NCBI GenBank assembly: GCA_964016985.1
Contig: OZ024824.1
Span: 51,253,587 to 51,317,586, forward strand
Reading direction: 5' to 3'
DNA: 64,000 nucleotides
From: Anodontia alba
Lineage: Eukaryota > Mollusca > Bivalvia > Lucinida > Lucinidae
The stretch's first letter is position 1. The number at the start of each line of letters is the position of its first letter. A model generated the notes under the pieces. It saw only the letters and a list, made by a program, of their open reading frames with translations, was not told the origin of the DNA and made no database searches. Shown here piece after piece: positions 21,888 to 30,799 of this stretch. A program made the position numbers and the translations under genes.

Positions 21888-22129
21888 TCACTTCTTAGCG
21901 AGTCGGTAGGCCACAAAGCCGGTCGCGGCCATCCCCAGGATCACGAAGGTAATGTCCTTTTCCGGGACCATGACGCCTGTGCAGCCTGCAGCTGTTCGAC
22001 TGCCTTATCGTGATGCTTGCGCTCTTCGTCGACTCCGGAGCTTCTTAAAATGGTGAATAAGTAGTTCGATCCGGAGAAAGCCAGGGCGTGTACCAGGGCG
22101 CCCCCAGCGAGCATTGCAACGCTTGCCAT
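21888..22129 (-). pseudogene. Small two-segment membrane protein, frameshifted
   Basis: Starting at 22129, the protein reads MASVAMLAGGALVHALAFSG, a hydrophobic segment, then a charged middle with DEERKHHDKAVEQLQAAQ. After a one-base shift near 21960-21975 the other frame gives a second hydrophobic segment (ITFVILGMAATGFVAYRLAKK-type) and a stop at 21888-21890. The original product would be about 80 residues. Its start overlaps the upstream small ORF's stop as TAATG. Role unknown; small membrane proteins are common in virus-like elements. Confidence 0.5.
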
Positions 22130-22206
22130 TACTTCATGATATCAGCAGGTATGATGCCCTGTTTAATTAGCACATCCTTCGTTGTCACCCCCCCCCCCCC
22201 CACCAT
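22129..22206 (-). CDS. Small hypothetical ORF with poly-Gly start
   Basis: A 25-codon frame: MVGGGGV then TTKDVLIKQGIIPADIMK, stopping in TAATG shared with the membrane-protein start. The Gly run comes from 14 consecutive C bases on the + strand (22188-22201), whose length is uncertain, so the true start may lie upstream in another frame. No homology is recognised. Confidence 0.3.
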   Translation of the reverse strand: MVGGGGVTTKDVLIKQGIIPADIMK

Positions 22207-22221
22207 CTTCCCGAGCCGGGC

Positions 22222-22722
22222 TTATCCCATGGCCAAGCCAGAGACGACCACGCTGTGGTAGAGCACGTTCACGATCATCTTCCCGTCGGTTGCTGGAGTT
22301 GCCATAGCGGCACTATTCCATATAGAAGGGGTCTGGGCCGATTGCCGATTTAATTGCCGATCTGGCCGAGGGGGCTTATCCACAGGCTGCTTGGGCGCGG
22401 ACTCAACGGGGCCTGCCGCCACCGACGCTGGACTTCTCGTTTGCGTGTTTCGGAGAAACACGGGCGCCCCACGCGTAAGACAAGCCCCAACGATCCATGG
22501 GGTCCAGTTAGTTAGTCTATCACGTCGTTCCGGCCGGGAAACCACTTGGTCCGCCTCCTTCGGAGGAATATTGGCAGGCGCGGCTGGGGGGCGAAATGAT
22601 TCCTTGGCTGCTCGAAGCTGCTCGAGAAGTCGTTCTTCTTGCTTGACCTTCCAGGCGGCAGCGCCGGCACGCCCGGCTGCCACTTTTTTTGGATCCTTAA
22701 CTTTCTCCGTAACTCTTTCCAC
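22222..22722 (-). pseudogene. Unknown arm protein with basic helix and membrane segment
   Basis: The minus-strand frame opens at a GTG rather than an ATG and is probably the continuation of the preceding region. It reads VTEKVKDPKKVAAGRAGAAA, then EERLLEQLRAAKESFRPP (charged helix), a Pro-rich linker, NWTPWIVGACL (hydrophobic), another Pro/Arg/Gln-rich stretch, and a hydrophobic C-terminus VLYHSVVVSGLAMG. The basic DPKKVAAGxxGAAA segment looks conserved rather than random. Function unknown. It lies between the arm-specific helical region and the small membrane proteins, where structural genes might be expected. Confidence 0.45.
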
Positions 22723-23200
22723 TGGAGGACTGTGCTGGCTCCTCCGCCGTCTCTTGGTTCTCCTGCTTCATCTCCTCCATCGTGTACTCTAACAGGGCAG
22801 CAGTGTCCAAATTGGCAGTGCTTCAAGGTGGTCAGCGCAGCGGTTAACGGTGCTAAGAACATGCCATAACGGTGATATAGCTCACAGGTGGCGCTGCTAA
22901 GCATGTGTCCGACAAAGGGATCTCCCTCGAGGTCGGCAATGAGCCCTGGCTGGTTTTCGATCGGGAGAAACATGGCCGCGATCCCCGCATAAAGCTGGAG
23001 CGCCACAGACCCCAGCGTCTTCGTCACCGCCCCAAGCCTTCCTTCGTAGCAGGCATAAAGCTTCACGATTTCCCTATTGTCCAGAGCGTGGATTTGATAG
23101 GCGGTGAATGCTTTCCCACGGACCGCCAGTCCATACTGCCCGGCTTGGCCTTCCGCCGCGATTGCAGCGAGCGAGGGACACGATCATCCAGGTCGGTAAA
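22723..23200 (-). pseudogene. Unknown helical protein continuing from the right leader
   Basis: After one frame change near 23120-23130 the leader frame continues as REIVKLYACYEGRLGAVTKT, then SVALQLYAGIAAMFLPIEN and FVGHMLSSATCELYHRYGMF, a hydrophobic helical stretch of about 110 residues. A further shift near 22805-22815 leads to an acidic tail (YTMEEMKQENQETAEE) and then to the 22222-22722 region. This is probably one protein disrupted by single-base indels. No family is recognised; it does not show the features of a double jelly-roll capsid protein. Confidence 0.45.
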
Positions 23201-23571
23201 TGGCCACTGTGGTCGAAGTGGCCGGGGGAGGAGTCCTTCCTCAGCTTCTGGAATGGGCTCAACGAGGATGGGCCTTCGCCGGCATGGAGCTGGGATGGGC
23301 CGCTCGCCTGGCATTTCTGAAAGGATCTCCTCGATGTAGGCGTCCATCTCAGCCGTCGGGTGATGGCGCGGGGTCGGGATAGGCCTTCGCCGGGGTGGGG
23401 CCGGGATGGGCCGCTCGTCGGACATTTGTTAAAGGATCTCCTCGATGTAGGCGTCCATCTCGGCCGTTGGGTGACAGCGCCGGGTCGGAATAGGCCTTGG
23501 CCAGCGTGGGGCCGGGATGGGCCGCTCGCCCAGCATTTGCATCTCAGCAAGAAGCTGGTTGATGTACTCAT
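23170..23571 (-). pseudogene. Repeat-rich leader, right inverted-repeat copy
   Basis: This minus-strand counterpart of 16853-17218 begins with MDEYINQLLAEMQ-type sequence at 23571 and holds the same acidic-helix plus Pro-Arg repeats. A TAA stop interrupts at the first repeat boundary (23429-23431), where the left copy reads TCA. Further on it reads through the position where the left copy has TGA (TGG here) into TDLDDRVPRS and then the arm-specific helical protein. It shows that two different downstream products share one N-terminal module. Confidence 0.6.
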
Positions 23572-23574
23572 CCA

Positions 23575-23832
23575 TGGTGTCGGATGGGTATACGTAACCG
23601 TTTACTCCCGTCTAAATGGGAATTTCGATTGCCGCCAGACGTTTACGGATGGGTATACGTAACCATTTACTCCTGTCTAAATGGGAATTTCGATTGCCGC
23701 CAGACCTTACAGATGGGTATACGTAACCATTTACTTCTGTCTAAATGGGAATTTTAATTGCCGCCAGACGGATGGGTATACGTAACCATTTACTCCTGTC
23801 TAAATGGGAATTTCGATTGCCGCCAGACGTTT
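23575..23832 (-). repeat. Tandem ~64-bp repeat with GGTTACGTATACCCAT
   Basis: Four units start near 23581, 23645, 23710 and 23769. Each joins GATGGGTATACGTAACC, CTCCTGTCTAAATGGGAATT and CGATTGCCGCCAGAC. The left inverted repeat has a single unit. The units cover the space between the zinc-protein stop and the leader start and even include the last codons of the zinc gene, so they arose by local duplication. Confidence 0.85.
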
Positions 23833-24075
23833 AAACTCGGCCATGAAAGCCCTATGACTCCTTTGCCAGGCACGCATCAGAGCTTTATGGTAACCACAGT
23901 CAAGGCATAGCCCGAATCGATTTTTGGCACCCTTACCACACACCATGCATGGCTGTGTGCCGGGACCTCGTCTCAGGCGGGCGAGGTGAATCTTGCAATG
24001 ATCCCCCAAACAGCTCTTGCCACAAAGCTCCGTAGAGCCGATAACCAGCCACTGGCATGTGTTTTGACCCTTCAT
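23800..24075 (-). CDS. Small zinc-binding protein, right inverted-repeat copy (intact)
   Basis: A 91-residue protein, MKGQNTCQWLVIGSTELCGK at the start and AEFKRLAAIEIPI at the end. Cys and His residues are arranged C-x10-C-x3-C-x4-C-x2-H, then CMVCG and CLDCGYH, suggesting two zinc-ribbon-like sites; a basic C-terminal helix follows (RAWQRSHRAFMAEFKRL). It is the only uninterrupted larger gene in the element and is present in both inverted repeats (the left copy has one stop). Its start at ATG after CATGGTACC and its length are the same in both. Candidate roles are DNA binding at the repeated motif sites or transcription control. The family is not named here. Confidence 0.65.
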   Translation of the reverse strand: MKGQNTCQWLVIGSTELCGKSCLGDHCKIHLARLRRGPGTQPCMVCGKGAKNRFGLCLDCGYHKALMRAWQRSHRAFMAEFKRLAAIEIPI

Positions 24076-24121
24076 GGTACCTCATGCATATGGAAAGTAC
24101 TACATTTCTCTAATTGGAATG

Positions 24122-24129
24122 TATAAAAG
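24122..24129 (+). promoter_or_regulatory. TATAAAAG motif facing the right element end
   Basis: TATAAAAG in GTATAAAAGGAGCAATGCG points towards the right terminus and is the mirror of 16166-16173. Upstream, the zinc gene is transcribed in the opposite direction from near here, so the region could hold divergent promoters. Confidence 0.35.
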
Positions 24130-24520
24130 GAGCAATGCGTTCAGAGCCGCGGGCAGGCGAGGGCAGGGGCCATCCCTAGGGGCTCGGGCGCGATGCCTCC
24201 TTTTTTGCATTCAGAGCCCCTGGGCTGGCAAGTGCGGGGGGGCCTTCCCCAGGGGCACTGGCTCTCACTATGCTCACTTGGGGGCCGCGGCGCTCGGTCC
24301 TCAGGAAGCGCGGCAGCACGCCCGAGCTCTGTGAGGAAGTCGTCTCGACGTACATACAGAATTGCGTTTTGTTTGTGTACAGCGAAGTCGTCTCGACGTA
24401 CATACAGAGTTGCCAATTGTTTGTGTACGTGGGAGCCCTTTTGGGCCCAAAAAAAAATGTCCGTTCGATGGGTATACGTAACCATTTACAAAAAAAAGTC
24501 CATTCGCCCTCCCTGCTGCT

Positions 24521-25160
24521 AAAGCCTACTCCTCCTACACCCCTGGGCCAATTGACTCGATACTTGGTAGGAAGCATCAGGGTGACTTGTAGATCAAAAA
24601 TAGCTAAAATCGTGCCAATCGGAAATCCAAGATGGCCGCCATCTTGAAAATCTATTTTTCGCTTCTTCTCCTGAACCGAAAGGCCAATTGAATCCAAACT
24701 TGGTAGGAAGCATCAGGGTGACTTGTAGATCAAAAATAGCTAAAATCGTGCCGATCGGAAATCCAAGATGGCCGCCATGGCCGCCATCTTGAAAATCTAT
24801 TTTTCGCTTCTTCTTCTGAACCGAAAGGCCAATTGACTCCAAACTTGCTAGGAAGCAACGGGGTGACTTGTAGATCAAAAGTAGCTAAAATTGTGCCGAT
24901 CAGAAATCCAAGATGGCCACCATGGCAGCCATCTTGAAAATCTATTTTTTGCTTCTTCTCCTAAACCCAAAAGCCAATTGACTCCAAACATGGTAGGAAG
25001 CATCAGGGTGACTTGTAGATCAAAAATAGCTAAAATCATTCCAATCGGAAATCCAAGATGGCTGCCATGACAGCCATCTTGAAAACCTATTTTTTGCTCT
25101 TCTCCTGAACCGAAAGGCCAATTGACTCCAAACTTGCTAGGAAGCATCGGGGTAACTTGT
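24521..25160 (+). mobile_element. Family B element, right arm
   Basis: It resumes at AAAGCCTACTCCTCCTACACCCCTGGG, exactly where the left arm stopped. About five modules with GGAAATCCAAGATGGC and CATCTTGAAAA follow. It ends near CATCGGGGTAACTTGT, beyond which family A sequence resumes, so this B element was itself inserted in a family A element. Confidence 0.75.
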
Positions 25161-27683
25161 TTAAGCAACCATCATGAATCTTGCTCAAAATGTTTGTCTT
25201 AATGATTTCTAGGTCAAGTTCAAAACTGGGTTACTTGGGGTCAAAAACTAGGTCACCTGGCCAAATCAGCTAAAACCTTGTTAACACTTTAGTGTCATTT
25301 TTGAAGCAGTCATCATTAATCTTGGTTATCACTCCAGCGGTCACATTTTTCAAGCAATCATCATGAATCTTGCTTAAAATGTTTGTCTTGATGATTTTTA
25401 GGTCAAGTTCGAAACTGGGTTACTTGGGGTCAAAAACTAGGTCACCTGGCCAAATCAGCTAAAACCTTGTTAACACTCTAGTGGTCACATTTTTGAAGCA
25501 GTCATCATTCATCTCGCTCAAAATGTTTTGTCTTGATGATTTCTAGGTCAAGTTTGAAACTGGGTCACTTAGGATCAAAAACTAGGTCACCGGGCCAAAT
25601 CAGCAGAAAACTTTGTTAACACTCTAGCGGTCACATTTTTTAAGCAATCATCATGAATCTTGCTCAAAATGATTGTCTTGATGATTTCTAGCTCAAGTTC
25701 AAAACTGGGTCACCTGGGGTCAAAAACTAGGTCACCTGGCAAAATCAGCGGAAAACCTTGTTAACACTCTAGTGGTCACATGTTTCAAGCAATCATCATG
25801 AATCTTGTCTTGATGATTTCTAGGTCAAGTTTGAAACTGGGTCACTTGGGATGAAAAACTAGGTCACTGGGCTGAATCAGCTGGGTCACTGGGTCACTTG
25901 GGGTCAAAATCTAGGTCACCAGGCCAAATCAGCAGAAAATTTTGTTAATACTCTAGTGGTCACATTTTTGAAGCAATCATCATTAATCTTGCTCAAAATG
26001 TTTGTCTTGATGATTTCTAGGTCAAGTTTGAAACTGGGTCACGTGGGGTCAAAAACTAGGTCACCAGGCGAAATCAGCAGAAAACTGTTAACACTCCAGA
26101 GGTCACATTTTTGTCGCACCTGCGTTAGCATGCAGGTGCGATATAGGCGTGCCGTGACCCATCCGTTTGTCCGTTCGTCAACAATTGACTTGTGAGCGCA
26201 ACTCCTCCTACAGTTTTTGGCCAATCATTTTGAAACTTCACAGATGTTTTGGCCATGGCATGTAGATATGCATATTGTTTGCTCATAATTCTCAGATTTT
26301 TTTTTTTCAACTTTTTCTGCTTTGTTAACTTAGTAAGTTTTTACCTAAAACCCTTATAGTCAGCGGGTGTCTTGTGAGCGCAACTCCTCCTACAGTTTTT
26401 GGCCAATCATTTTGAAACTTCACAGATGTTTTGGCCATGGTGTGTAGATATGCATATTGTTTGCTCATAATTCTCAGATTTTTTTTTCAACTTTTTTCAC
26501 TTTGTTAACTTAGTCGGTTTTTACCTAAAACCCTTAAAGTCAGTGGGTGTCTCGTGAGCGCAACTCCTCCTACAGATTTTGGCCAATCATTTTGAAACTT
26601 CACAGAGTGTTTTGGCCATGGTGTGTAGATGTGCATATTGTTTGCTCATAATTCTCATAATTTTTTTTTTCAACTTTTTTCGCTTTGTTAACTTAGTCAA
26701 TTTTTACCTAAAACCCTTATAGTCAGTGGGTGTCTCGTGAGCGCAACTCCTCCTGCAGTTTTAGGCCAATAGTTTTGAAACTTCACAGATGATTAGGTCA
26801 GGGTCTGAAGATTTGCATTTTGTTTGCACATAAATCTCAGATTTTTTTTTCAACTTTTTCCGCTTTGTTAACTTAGTCAGTTTTTACCTAAAACCCTTAT
26901 AGTCAGTGGGTGTTTCGTGAGCGCACCTCCTCCTGCAGTTTTAGGCCAATAGTTTTGAAACTTCACAGATGATTAGGTCATGGTCTGAAGATGTGCATAT
27001 TCTCAGATTCATTTCAGCAGAGTTAGGGGCCCTTGATTTATGCCCAAAATTGGTTTCCGCTCAATATCTTGTGAAAGAATTGATGTGTTAGGATCATATT
27101 TTGCATACATATTGTTGTTAATAATACCTAGCTTGGGATTGTCACATGACATTTTTCGTCAATTTTCAGCTGAGTTACTGGCCTTGATTAATGGGCAAAA
27201 ATGATATCCACTCAATATCAATATCTTGTGAAATAATGGACAGGTTTAGATCAAATTTTGCAAGCCAGTATTCTGCAAAATAGATTTTTTTCAATACAAA
27301 TAGGAACTTGTATGACTTAATCCCCACAGGTGCGAAATCGCTTTCAGCGGATTTCTTGTTTTAAATAATCATCATTAATATTGCTCAAAATGTTCGTCTT
27401 GATGATTTCTAGGTCTAGTTTAAAACTGGGTCACTTGATATCAGAAACTAGGTCACCTGGCCAACTTAGTACATACATCTTAGCATGGCCTCTTGAGTGC
27501 AATCATCCATATTTGACCTTGACCTTTATTTCACAGTCCATTAGACGTGCTACATTGTCTTACTTGTTAACATAATCCTTTTGAATTTTGATCAGAATGT
27601 TTGCCTTGATCAGTTCTAGATCAGGTTCTCAAAGTACTATGATGCTTAGGTGAGCGTTATAGGGCCATCATGGCCCTCTTGTT
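25161..27683 (+). mobile_element. Family A element, right arm (interrupted by family D)
   Basis: Seven or so ~140-bp modules are followed by a family D insertion at 26113-27358. The family A 3' end then follows: TTAGTACATACATCTTAGCATGG, GATCAGTTCTAGATCAGGTT, the GGGCCATCATGGCCC hairpin and CTCTTGTT at 27683. Together with 15567-15682 it forms one element split by B, the Polinton-like element and D. Confidence 0.7.
26113..27358 (+). mobile_element. Family D pearl-like element
   Basis: The head GTCGCACCTGCGTTAGCATGCAGGTGCGA is a strong hairpin, followed by CCATCCGTTTGTCCGTTCG. Five ~185-bp modules follow with TGAGCGCAACTCCTCC, GCCAATCATTTTGAAACTTC, CTTTGTTAACTTAGTC and ACCTAAAACCCTTATAGTC. The tail is CACAGGTGCGAAATCGCTTTCAGCGGATTTCTTG. 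It interrupts GTCACATTTTTT-AAATAATCATCAT of family A; the uninterrupted wording is present at 14775-14800. The insertion point is a T-run. Confidence 0.8.
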
Positions 27684-29747
27684 AAGACTCTAGAGGCCAC
27701 AGTTTTTACCTAATCTTGATGAAACTTGCTCAGAATGTTTGCCCCTATAAAATCCAGGTCAGGCTCAAAACTTGGTCACTTTGGGTCAAAAACTAGGTCA
27801 CCAGGTCAAATCAAACGAAAATATTGTTAACATTATTTTTCAAGCAATCATCATGAATCTTGCTCAAATGTTTGTATTGATGATTTCTAGGTCAAGTATG
27901 AAACTGGGTCATTTGGGGTCAAAAACTAGGTCACCAGGCCAAATCAAAGAAACACCTTGTTAACACTCTAGAGATCACTTTTTTGAATCATTCATCATGA
28001 ATCTTGCTCAAAATGTTTGTCTTGATGATTTCTAGGTCAAAATTTAAAACTGGGTCACTTGGGGTCAAAAACTAGGTCACCAGGCCAAATCAACGGAAAA
28101 CCTTGTTAACACTCTAGCCATCACATTTTTGAAGCAATCATCATGAATCTTGCTAAAAATATTTGTCTTGATGATTTCTAGGTCAAATTTGAAACTGGGC
28201 TACTTGGGGTCAAAAACTAGGTCACCAGGCCAAATCAAAGGAAAACCTTAGTAACACTCTAACCATCACATTTTTGAAGCAATCATCATAAATCTTACTC
28301 AAAATGTTTGTCTTGATGAGTTCTAGGTCAGATTCAAAACTGGGTGACTTGGGGTCAAAAACTAGGTCACCAGGCCAAATCAAAGGAAGACCTTTTTAAC
28401 ACCCTAGAGGTCACATTTTTGAATCAGTCATCATGAACCTTGCTCAAAATGTTTGTCTTAATGATTTCTAGGTTAAGTTTGAAAATGGGTCACTTGGGGT
28501 CAAAAACTAGGTTACCAGGCAAAATCAACAGAAAACCTTGTTAACACTCTAGCGGTCACATTTTTGAAGCAATCATCATGAATCTTTCTCAAGATATTTG
28601 TGATTTCTAGGTCAAATTCAAAACTGGGTCACTTTAGTTCAAAAACCAGGTCACTGGGCCATATCAAATGAAAACCTTGCTAACACTGTAGAGATCACAT
28701 TTTTGAAGCAATCATCATGAATCTTGCTCAAAATGTTTGTCTTGATTATTTCTGGGGTGGTTGGCAAAGGTGTCGTGTATCTTACATCACCGGGGCGTCC
28801 AACTGATATTGGCTTACAGCTGGGCAAGGCCTGCTATCCTTGCAGCAGGTAAGGGTAGAGGGGGAATGTTTTTATTTCTCACTGTCATTCAGTTTCCTTT
28901 TTCTCTTGTCCCTCTCTTTCATCTCCTCTACTCTTCTATCTCTCTTCTCCCTTTCACTGGGAGAAGACACAAAATGACCCACAATGGTCGTCGTGTCATT
29001 AAACAATGAAAGGGACATTAAGTCTGAATAAAAAAAAAATCTTGATTATTTCTAGGTCAAGTTTGAAACTGGGTCACTTGGGGTCAAAAACTAGGTCACC
29101 AGGCCAAATCAAAGGAAAACCTTGTTAACACTCCAGAGGTCCGGTTCTTTAAAAAATCATCATGAATATTGCTCAAAATGTTCCTCTCGATGATTTCTAG
29201 GTCTTGTTCAAAACTGGGTCACTTAGAGTCAGAAATTAGGTCACCAGGCCAAATCAAAGAAACCTTCTTGACATTCTAGAGATCACATTTTTGAAGTGAT
29301 CATCATTAATCTTGCTCAAAATGTTTGTCTTGATGATTTCTAAATGAAGTTTGGAACTGGGTCATTTATGATGTATATTTCACGGTCCAGTGACTTTGTT
29401 AAGTTTTTCTGTTTAGGTCAGTTTCTCAGTAACTATTGGTTCTACAGAGTGATATTTGGCACTTGTGAAGTGTATGTTTTTAGGTCAGTTTCTCAGTAAC
29501 TGTTGCTCCTACAGTCAGTGATACTTAGCACATGCATACATCTTAACATGGCCTCTTGAGTGCAGTCATCCATATTTGACCTTGACCTCTATTTCACAGT
29601 CCATTAGACATGCTACATTGTCTTACTTCTTAATATAATTATTATGAATTTTGGTCAGAATGTTTGCCTTGATCAGTTCTAGGTCAGGTTCTCGAAGTGC
29701 TATGATACTCAGGTGAGCATTACAGGGCCATCATGGCCCTCTTGTTT
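27684..29747 (+). mobile_element. Family A element, further copy (interrupted)
   Basis: It opens directly in a module (AAGACTCTAGAGGCCACAG), so its head lies elsewhere or is lost. Ten or so modules carry a retroposed insert at 28754-29039. It ends with the two GTTTAGGTCAGTTTCTCAG blocks, GGGCCATCATGGCCC and CTCTTGTTTTT. Confidence 0.7.
28754..29039 (+). mobile_element. Retroposed insert (SINE-like) with 14-bp target duplication
   Basis: TCTTGATTATTTCT flanks it at 28740-28753 and 29040-29053. The insert ends AATAAAAAAAAA, a poly-A tail. The body (GGGTGGTTGGCAAAGGTGTCG ... GGTAAGGGTAGAGGGGGAATG ... CTGGGAGAAGACACAAAATGACC) has no clear tRNA boxes. It may be a SINE of another origin or a retrocopied transcript. 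The 82-codon frame across it has no support as a gene. Confidence 0.75.
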
Positions 29748-30614
29748 TTAAGAAATTGTTCAAGCCATGTTGATTTGTGAAAGACACATTGTCACCAGAA
29801 GGCAGGACTTGTTCCCAATATATGTAGAAAACTTTGAACTAGACATGTGTCCAAAGTACACAGATGCCCCTGCCCTATAGCCTTTGCCCAAATGGCTGTT
29901 TCCTTTGGGCCCCACCCCAAAGCCCCACCACTAGCATGATCCAGCTCCCAAACCTTTGTCTCTGTATAAACTATTTCATCTGTGATCATTATACCCAATT
30001 TCTAACTTCCTAGGGCAAGTAATGGTACCAGACTGCCATTTTGCATGTGTTCAGTATGACCTGTTATACATTCTGACCCCTGGCCCCACCCAGGGGCAAC
30101 TCTACCATGAATTCTGAGGTCTTGGTCTGGGTAAATATCATACCAAATTTCAACTTTGTAGCATAAAAGGTGTCAAACTTGAATGTAAACTGTAACATTA
30201 ATTAGACTCTGGTTACAAACATGGCATACGCATGTACGCACGTATGCAGGTAACATCACGGCAAAATGTTATATGCCCCACTCCTGCCTTTGGTAGGTGG
30301 GGGCATAAAAAACTTCTTGTCAAAAACATACAGCTGGATTTTCAAATAACTTTTTATGAATGCTCCTTTAGTTATCCTGTAAAAATTGTTCAAGCCATGT
30401 TGATTTGTTCAGAAACATGTTTGCTTTGGGTGAGGCTAGTTATATGTAACTAGTGGCTGGTCTGTAAAGTCACAGTTTAAAATATTTTTTTTATGCAACA
30501 AGTGACTGTGAAGTTATTTCATAGGCTGTATATTTCGCTCTTGATGTTGCCTGCTGCCCTGGGCTGCATACCATTATCCTATGTGCCCAGGTGAATGATA
30601 CAGGCCTCTTGTTT
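29748..30614 (+). mobile_element. Family E-related element or fragment
   Basis: It shares TTGTTCAAGCCATGTTGATTTGT with family E modules and ends GCCCAGGTGAATGATACAGGCCTCTTGTTT, the shared tail type. The middle (GCCCCACCCCAAAGCCCC, CATGTACGCACGTATGC) is diverged. No coding region. Confidence 0.5.
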
Positions 30615-30644
30615 AATTCCTCTTCCATGTTTTGTCTGTTACAG

Positions 30645-30799
30645 CAACAATGTTTGGAGATCTCTTACTGCGACCACCACCACAATCTGCTGTGCAAGAT
30701 GGCCTTTCTAAAGCTTCTAGAAGACAATTAATCAGATCTGAGGAGATGAAGAGAGCAGGATTTGTTTATCATTTCCTATCAAATGAATATGATGATTAG
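30645..30799 (+). CDS. OCRL: OCRL/INPP5B-like terminal exon and stop
   Basis: It follows a TTTTGTCTGTTACAG acceptor. The first two bases complete the Ala codon split at 5595. Fifty codons follow: TMFGDLLLRPPPQS, AVQDGLSKASRRQLIRSEEM, then KRAGFVYHFLSNEYDD and TAG (30797-30799). FGDLLLRPPP continues the RhoGAP-like helix begun in the previous exon, and the short helical end with an acidic terminus matches the C-terminal layout of OCRL/INPP5B proteins. AATAAA begins at the base after the stop (30800-30805). The phase match and homology across a 25-kb intron make the exon pairing firm, although no transcript is available. Earlier exons (5-phosphatase and ASH domains) are outside the window. Confidence 0.85.

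Larger units (their letters stand above)
15782..24520. mobile_element. Decayed Polinton/Maverick-like element (8.74 kb)
   Basis: The ends are perfect inverted copies (AGCAGCAGGGAGGGCGAATGG) and the element starts AG and ends CT, as Polintons do. AAAGC is duplicated at 15777-15781 and 24521-24525. The intact family B copy at 5772-5795 shows the empty site. The + strand arm encodes a family B DNA polymerase, an SF1 helicase and an HNH-like region; the - strand arm encodes small proteins and an rve-type integrase. The two arms converge near 21 kb. Composition is strikingly GC-rich compared with the AT-rich flanks. Polintons usually span 15-20 kb with capsid, packaging ATPase and protease. None of these was recognised here, and a helicase is not a standard Polinton gene. 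All large genes carry frameshifts and stops, so the copy is inactive. Confidence 0.8.
23175..24520 (-). repeat. Right terminal inverted repeat of the Polinton-like element
   Basis: The inverse of the left repeat, without the SINE and with an expanded 64-bp tandem array. It encodes the intact zinc protein and the leader. The terminal 21 bp are identical to the left terminus. Confidence 0.85.

Noticed and set aside
20985..23200. Capsid, packaging ATPase or protease gene in the Polinton-like element
   Set aside because: No jelly-roll, Walker-type ATPase or Ulp1-like catalytic pattern could be read on the minus arm; absence by eye is not proof.
23575..23832. CRISPR-like array
   Set aside because: The ~64-bp units are directly abutting with no unique spacers, inside a eukaryotic inverted repeat.
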